From CALARM01 sp036746235 (lineage in GTDB: Bacteria; Vulcanimicrobiota; SpSt-956; JAKJGF01), in contig DAIOEN010000001.1 of the NCBI GenBank assembly GCA_036746235.1, positions 1-64,000 on the forward strand: a stretch of DNA of 64,000 nucleotides, in the 5' to 3' direction. This document shows, piece by piece, positions 59,835 to 64,000 of this stretch. Numbering within the stretch: the first letter of the stretch is position 1; each line of letters begins with the position of its first letter. The notes beneath the pieces were generated by a model. That model made no database searches and was not told the origin of the DNA. It saw only the letters and a program-made list of their open reading frames with translations. A program made the translations under genes and the position numbers.

Positions 59835-62210
59835 ATGGACATCCACACATTAAAAGTACTGGAATACAATGAAATATTAAACCTTCTATCAGAAGAAGCA
59901 GGCTCTTATATTGCAAAAGAAAAAGTTCTCTCCCTTACACCTTCCGATGATATGGAAGAGGTAAAAACATGGCTTGAAGAAACAGAAGAAGCCTTTCGAT
60001 TACTGAATATCGAGCAGATACCCATAGGAGGTATAAGAGATATAAGGGAACCTCTCAAAATAGCCGCTCTTCAGGGCAGACTCGATATACAGCAGCTTAT
60101 GGACATAAGTCAGACTCTGGCAGTATCACAGAGAATATGGGCTTTTTTTAACAGCAGAAAAGATAAATACAATACCCTTTACTCTATGGTGCAGCATTTA
60201 AATTTCTACAAAACCATTCAGGAAGCGATAAATTCCACCATAAGCCCTAAAGGAGAGATTTATAACAATGCTTCTCCAAAGCTATCTTCTTTAAGAAGAA
60301 CTATTGAAGATCTCAAAAATCACATATCCTCAAAAATGTCGGAGTTCTTAAAATCGTCTCATTACGGGAAAATGCTCCAGGAAACAATTATTACAACAAG
60401 GGAAGGCCGGTATGTTCTGCCTGTAAAATCAGAATTTAAAAGCCAGTTTAAAGGCATTGTTCATGATCAGTCTTCAAGCGGTGTTACCCTTTTTATGGAA
60501 CCTGTCACACTCGTTGAAAAAAATAATAAATTAAAAGAATCCATTCTTGAGGAAAAAGCAGAAATAGAAGCAATATTAAGAAAGATTTCCCTTATGGTAA
60601 GCGAAGAAGTGGAAGGTATAGAAGAAAATCTTAATATACTGACAGATCTGGAACTTATACTGGCAAGAGGAAGACTTGCCCACAGACTCAAAGGCATAAA
60701 ACCTGTTATAAGTAAAAGAAATAGAATAAAAATAAAAAAAGGTCGTCATCCTCTTATAAAAGGAGAGGTTGTCCCTATAACGGTAGATATAGGAGAAAAA
60801 TTCAAATGTCTCGTCATAACAGGGCCCAATACGGGAGGTAAAACTGTTACATTAAAAATGACAGGTCTCTTCGTGCTTATGACAAAAACAGGACTTTTTA
60901 TACCTGCAGAAGAAGGTACGGAAATTTCTCTCATTAAAGGTATATATGCAGACATAGGTGATGAACAGAGCATAGCCCAGAGTCTGAGCACTTTTTCTTC
61001 CCATATAAAACAGATAGCCAGAATTCTTTCTCTGGCAGACGATAATTCCCTTATATTACTTGATGAACTGGGAGCAGGAACTGATCCGGGAGAAGGAGCA
61101 TCCCTTGGTATAGCCATACTGGAATATCTTATAGCAAGAAAATCTCTTACCATTGTTACGAGTCACCACAACCAGATGAAAGCCTTTGCGGCACTCAATC
61201 CTGACGCGGAAAATGCCTGTGTGGATTTTGACGTAGAAACTCTGAGTCCGAAATATCATCTTACAATCGGTCAGCCTGGAAGAAGTCAGGCTCTCATCAT
61301 AGCAGAAAGACTCGGAATTCCCTCTTATATAATAGATGAAGCAAAAGCGAAACAGCCGGAAAGCACCTTTGAAGTAGACAGTCTGCTGGAAAAAATAAAA
61401 TCTGACAGCGACACTATCTCGGAAGAAAAAGATGCCGTCATAAATATAAAGAGAGAGATGTCAGAACTAAGAAAAAGACTTTCAGGCAATGTAGAAGAAG
61501 AGGAAAGAAAAAGAAAAAAGATAGCAGAAGAATTTCTGGAAAAATCAAAACAGATGCTCGCCTCTGCACAGAAAGAAGTGAAAGAAACAAGACAGGCGCT
61601 AAAAAAACTCTTCAAGAACTATCAGGATTTCAAACAGGAAGAAGCCATGGCCATCATGGAGAATCTCCAGCAGAAACTTTCACTGGAAGAGCAAATTGTA
61701 GAAGAATTTGTGGCAGAAGTGATACCACAGAAAAAACCTGAGCCTCTTGATGAGGTAAAACAGAGAGATTACGTGGAAGTCATTTCCCTTGGACTTAAAG
61801 GCTACATATCGGAAGTTCTTTCTGAAACAAAAGAAGTAAAACTTCAGGCAGGTCTTATGAATATTACTGCCAAAATTTCCGACCTTGCAAAAGCTCACCC
61901 TCCTGATTATGAGCCTCCGGAAGAAACATACAGCCGTCATATATCTACAATGAAAGTAGTAACAATCTCTCCCGAGATAAAACTTATAAGTAAAAGAGTA
62001 GAAGAAGCCCTTATGGAATTAGAGAAGTATCTCGATGATGCATTTCTGGCAAAACATAAGGAAGTAAGAATCGTCCATGGTAAAGGGACAGGTGCTCTCC
62101 GTATTGCAGTAAGGGATTATCTTAAGACTTCTCCTGTTATAAATTCCTTTCGTCTCGGAGGTGTTGGTGAAGGAGGAGCAGGAGTTACCATAGCGGAACT
62201 CAAAGTTTAA
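59835..62210 (+). CDS. mutS2: MutS2 family ATPase with Smr domain
   Basis: 791 residues. The MutS core/clamp region is followed by the ATPase: Walker A GPNTGGKTVTLK, the ST(x)S loop FSSHIKQI, Walker B LILLDELGAGTDPGEG and SHHNQMKAFA. A long coiled-coil (about 500-640) leads to the Smr domain at the C terminus with HGKGTGALR. MutS2 suppresses recombination and rescues collided ribosomes. The Smr LDLRG motif, expected at the domain start, reads IKLISKRVEEAL here, so its nuclease activity may be lost. No Shine-Dalgarno; the ATG follows heptamers. gmd starts immediately after its stop. Confidence 0.94.
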   Translation: MDIHTLKVLEYNEILNLLSEEAGSYIAKEKVLSLTPSDDMEEVKTWLEETEEAFRLLNIEQIPIGGIRDIREPLKIAALQGRLDIQQLMDISQTLAVSQRIWAFFNSRKDKYNTLYSMVQHLNFYKTIQEAINSTISPKGEIYNNASPKLSSLRRTIEDLKNHISSKMSEFLKSSHYGKMLQETIITTREGRYVLPVKSEFKSQFKGIVHDQSSSGVTLFMEPVTLVEKNNKLKESILEEKAEIEAILRKISLMVSEEVEGIEENLNILTDLELILARGRLAHRLKGIKPVISKRNRIKIKKGRHPLIKGEVVPITVDIGEKFKCLVITGPNTGGKTVTLKMTGLFVLMTKTGLFIPAEEGTEISLIKGIYADIGDEQSIAQSLSTFSSHIKQIARILSLADDNSLILLDELGAGTDPGEGASLGIAILEYLIARKSLTIVTSHHNQMKAFAALNPDAENACVDFDVETLSPKYHLTIGQPGRSQALIIAERLGIPSYIIDEAKAKQPESTFEVDSLLEKIKSDSDTISEEKDAVINIKREMSELRKRLSGNVEEEERKRKKIAEEFLEKSKQMLASAQKEVKETRQALKKLFKNYQDFKQEEAMAIMENLQQKLSLEEQIVEEFVAEVIPQKKPEPLDEVKQRDYVEVISLGLKGYISEVLSETKEVKLQAGLMNITAKISDLAKAHPPDYEPPEETYSRHISTMKVVTISPEIKLISKRVEEALMELEKYLDDAFLAKHKEVRIVHGKGTGALRIAVRDYLKTSPVINSFRLGGVGEGGAGVTIAELKV

Positions 62211-63257
62211 ATGGCAAAAAAAGCATTGATTACAGGCATACGAGGCCAGGACGGAGCGTATCTGAGCAAGCTCCTGCTGGAAAAAGGATACGAAGTCTAC
62301 GGCACAGACAGAAGAATAAGTGACTCACAGGAATGGAGATTATCTTATCTCGGCATTGAAAAAGAAATAAAAATCCTCTATATGGATTTACTTGAAATAA
62401 CAAATATTATGAGAACCATAGAAAGTGTTATGCCTGATGAAATTTACAATCTCGGTTCTCAGAGTTTTGTAGGTACATCCTTTGATCAACCTGCCCTCAT
62501 ATGTGAAGTAAACGGCATGGGTGTATTGAGGCTTTTAGAAACTATCAGACTGATAAAGGCAGATATAAAATTTTATCAGGCTTCTACAAGTGAAATGTTC
62601 GGTAAAGCAGTTGAAGTGCCACAAACAGAGAAAACACCTTTCTATCCCAGAAATCCATACGGAATAGCTAAAGTTTTCGGTCATCTCTGTGCAATAAATT
62701 ACAGGGAAACTTATAATATGTTTATATCTTCCGGGATTCTTTATAACCATGAATCACCGCTGAGAGGTATTGAATTCGTAACAAGGAAAATAACTAATGG
62801 AGTGGCTTCTATAAAATACGGTTTACAGGACAGACTTACACTGGGTGATCTTGATGCGAAAAGAGACTGGGGTTATGCACAAGAGTATGTAGAAGGTATG
62901 TGGATGATGTTAAATAATGAAACACCTGACACATATATACTTGCTACAGGTAAAACTTATTCGGTAAAAGAATTTACAGAATATGCCTTCAGACATGCAG
63001 GTTATGACATTGTATGGGAAGGTTCAGGAGTAAATGAAAAAGGAAAGGATAAAAAGACAGGAAAAATTCTTGTAGAAGTATCACCTGAATTCTACAGGCC
63101 TTCAGAAGCCAGTTTATTAACCGGAAATCCGGAGAAAGCAAAAAAAATTCTCGGATGGGAGGCGAAGTTTAAATTTGAGGATCTGATTAATTTGATGATA
63201 GAGGAAGATATGAAATTTTTAAGCAGTAGCAGGAAGATTATCACGGATTTAAAATAA
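62211..63257 (+). CDS. gmd: GDP-mannose 4,6-dehydratase
   Basis: 348-residue extended short-chain dehydrogenase: NADP-binding GIRGQDGAYLSKLL, ASTSEMFGK (active-site Thr/Ser-Glu), PYGIAK with the catalytic Tyr-Lys pair, RDWGYAQEYVEGMW and the GMD-typical RPSEASLLTGNPEKAKKILGW. It makes GDP-4-keto-6-deoxymannose, the entry to fucose, rhamnose and perosamine donors for surface glycans. Its start directly follows the mutS2 stop without its own ribosome site, so it is probably coupled to mutS2. It may supply the membrane glycosyltransferases in this window, but nothing links them directly. Confidence 0.9.
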   Translation: MAKKALITGIRGQDGAYLSKLLLEKGYEVYGTDRRISDSQEWRLSYLGIEKEIKILYMDLLEITNIMRTIESVMPDEIYNLGSQSFVGTSFDQPALICEVNGMGVLRLLETIRLIKADIKFYQASTSEMFGKAVEVPQTEKTPFYPRNPYGIAKVFGHLCAINYRETYNMFISSGILYNHESPLRGIEFVTRKITNGVASIKYGLQDRLTLGDLDAKRDWGYAQEYVEGMWMMLNNETPDTYILATGKTYSVKEFTEYAFRHAGYDIVWEGSGVNEKGKDKKTGKILVEVSPEFYRPSEASLLTGNPEKAKKILGWEAKFKFEDLINLMIEEDMKFLSSSRKIITDLK

Positions 63258-63346
63258 CAACAATAGCAAAGATTTCACTCACTACATTTAATGAGAACCT
63301 GTCTGCCTGTTACGTGACATGAATATAAAAAAAAGGAGTGTTAAAT

Positions 63347-64000
63347 ATGAAATATCATTCAATTCTTTACATATTTTTGCTAATACTAATCTTTGCCGGA
63401 TGTAAAACAGACGGAACAGTATCGGAAACTGCAACTCCAACACCGGCAGGCCCGGCAATATATCAATATGGCACAAAGATAATATTCGGCACCGGCGGGA
63501 ATTCAGAACAATACCAGGTAACAGGGTGGAGTCATCCAGAAGAAGGTTTTATATGGACAGAAGGAAACAGAGCAGAATTACTCCTGCCCATTAATAAAAC
63601 AACATCGGGTAAGACTATGCAGATATGTCTTGCTCCATATATAAAAAAGGGAAAATTAGAAAAACAGAGGATAAATATTTATATAAATGACGAGAAAGTA
63701 GGGGATTTAAATGTAATTTCTCCGGAGAAAAAAATATATAGAACTGACATACCTGAAAAATATATGACAGGTCAATCTCTGAAGATAGCCCTTGAACTAC
63801 CTGATGCAACAAGTCCTAAATCAATTGAAAATATTGAAGATTCGAGAGTAATTGCAATTGCCGTATCTTCTATTGCTCTTATGGAAACATATAAAAAAGG
63901 AGAGAGAATTCTTTTCGGCACAGAAGGTAACGGAGAATTATACCAGGTATCAGGGTGGAGTTATTCTGAAGCAGGCTTCACCTGGACAGAAGGTAAGAAA
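63347..64000 (+). CDS. Repeat lipoprotein (3' end beyond window)
   Basis: 218 codons to the edge without a stop; AAGGAG precedes the ATG. Lipoprotein signal (MKYHSILYIFLLILIFAGC) and a Thr/Pro linker, then a beta-rich unit YGTKIIFGTGGNSEQYQVTG, WSHPEEGFIWTEGNRAELLL of about 130 residues. The same unit restarts near residue 187 (GERILFGTEGNGELYQVSG, WSYSEAGFTWTEG), so the protein has at least two repeats. The GWS...EE.G..WT pattern resembles carbohydrate-binding-like DUF7024-type domains attached to glycosyltransferases, but this is weak. Likely surface-exposed. Confidence 0.75.
   Translation, partial: MKYHSILYIFLLILIFAGCKTDGTVSETATPTPAGPAIYQYGTKIIFGTGGNSEQYQVTGWSHPEEGFIWTEGNRAELLLPINKTTSGKTMQICLAPYIKKGKLEKQRINIYINDEKVGDLNVISPEKKIYRTDIPEKYMTGQSLKIALELPDATSPKSIENIEDSRVIAIAVSSIALMETYKKGERILFGTEGNGELYQVSGWSYSEAGFTWTEGKK

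Overview
The window looks like a scaffold from the metagenome-assembled genome of an uncultured, AT-rich bacterium. Two 100-N gaps (2687-2786 and 16766-16865) support a scaffolded assembly. Coding style is bacterial: Shine-Dalgarno sequences, sigma70-like promoters, and genes such as prfA-prmC, rsmG, mutS2, sdhAB and crcB. Many proteins belong to large repeat or signalling families (TPR, HEAT, WD40, NHL, ankyrin, FGE-sulfatase-like, Ser/Thr kinase, PP2C, hybrid sensor kinases, lipoproteins). That mix is typical of large-genome candidate phyla, but I cannot name the phylum. No rRNA, tRNA, CRISPR array or prophage was seen.

Layout. 1-6.3 kb: sensor kinases (one fused to a TtcA-type tRNA thiolation module and split by an assembly gap), a PP2C phosphatase, an inositol-monophosphatase-like enzyme and a PstS-like lipoprotein. 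6.5-17.4 kb: secreted or surface repeat proteins (CsgG-like/TPR, NHL propeller lipoprotein, 14-blade WD40 protein, zinc-ribbon Ser/Thr kinase with TPRs, TPR-FGE protein, double parvulin lipoprotein). 17.5-21.3 kb: a candidate RiPP locus, with a 113-aa precursor carrying four PTCYAP motifs, a terminator, two paralogous radical SAM/SPASM enzymes and a convergent thioredoxin-reductase-like flavoprotein. 21.5-29.5 kb: two HEAT proteins, prfA-prmC and a GT-C-like membrane protein. 29.8-34.9 kb: an operon of a circularly permuted ATP-grasp enzyme, a GT-C mannosyltransferase-like protein and a YfhO-like protein. 34.9-43.4 kb: ankyrin-FGE protein, SprA-related metalloprotease, U32 protein, amidase, GDPD, MazEF and a DUF6765-like protein. 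43.5-49.5 kb: crcB, PP2C, EamA, a C11 protease and two paralogous glycine-zipper proteins separated by a MITE and a transposase remnant. 49.5-53.0 kb: an ornithine-cyclodeaminase-like / ATP-grasp / EamA operon. 53.4-64 kb: TPR protein, PhnD-like lipoprotein, rsmG, sdhAB-hicAB, mutS2, gmd and a partial lipoprotein.

Main observations. (i) The PTCYAP peptide and twin SPASM enzymes look like an undescribed peptide-modification system. (ii) Five otherwise unrelated proteins (the PTCYAP precursor, GDPD, C11 protease and both glycine-zipper proteins) share an N-terminal segment: Met-x-Ile at the start and [K/Q]-D-x-[V/I/T]-x-L at residues 27-33. This suggests a common sorting or export tag. (iii) Most intergenic regions carry tandem heptanucleotide repeats of several related units, which run into the 3' ends of several genes and supply their last codons. 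(iv) An 83-bp palindromic element with a compensatory base-pair change occurs twice, about 42 kb apart.
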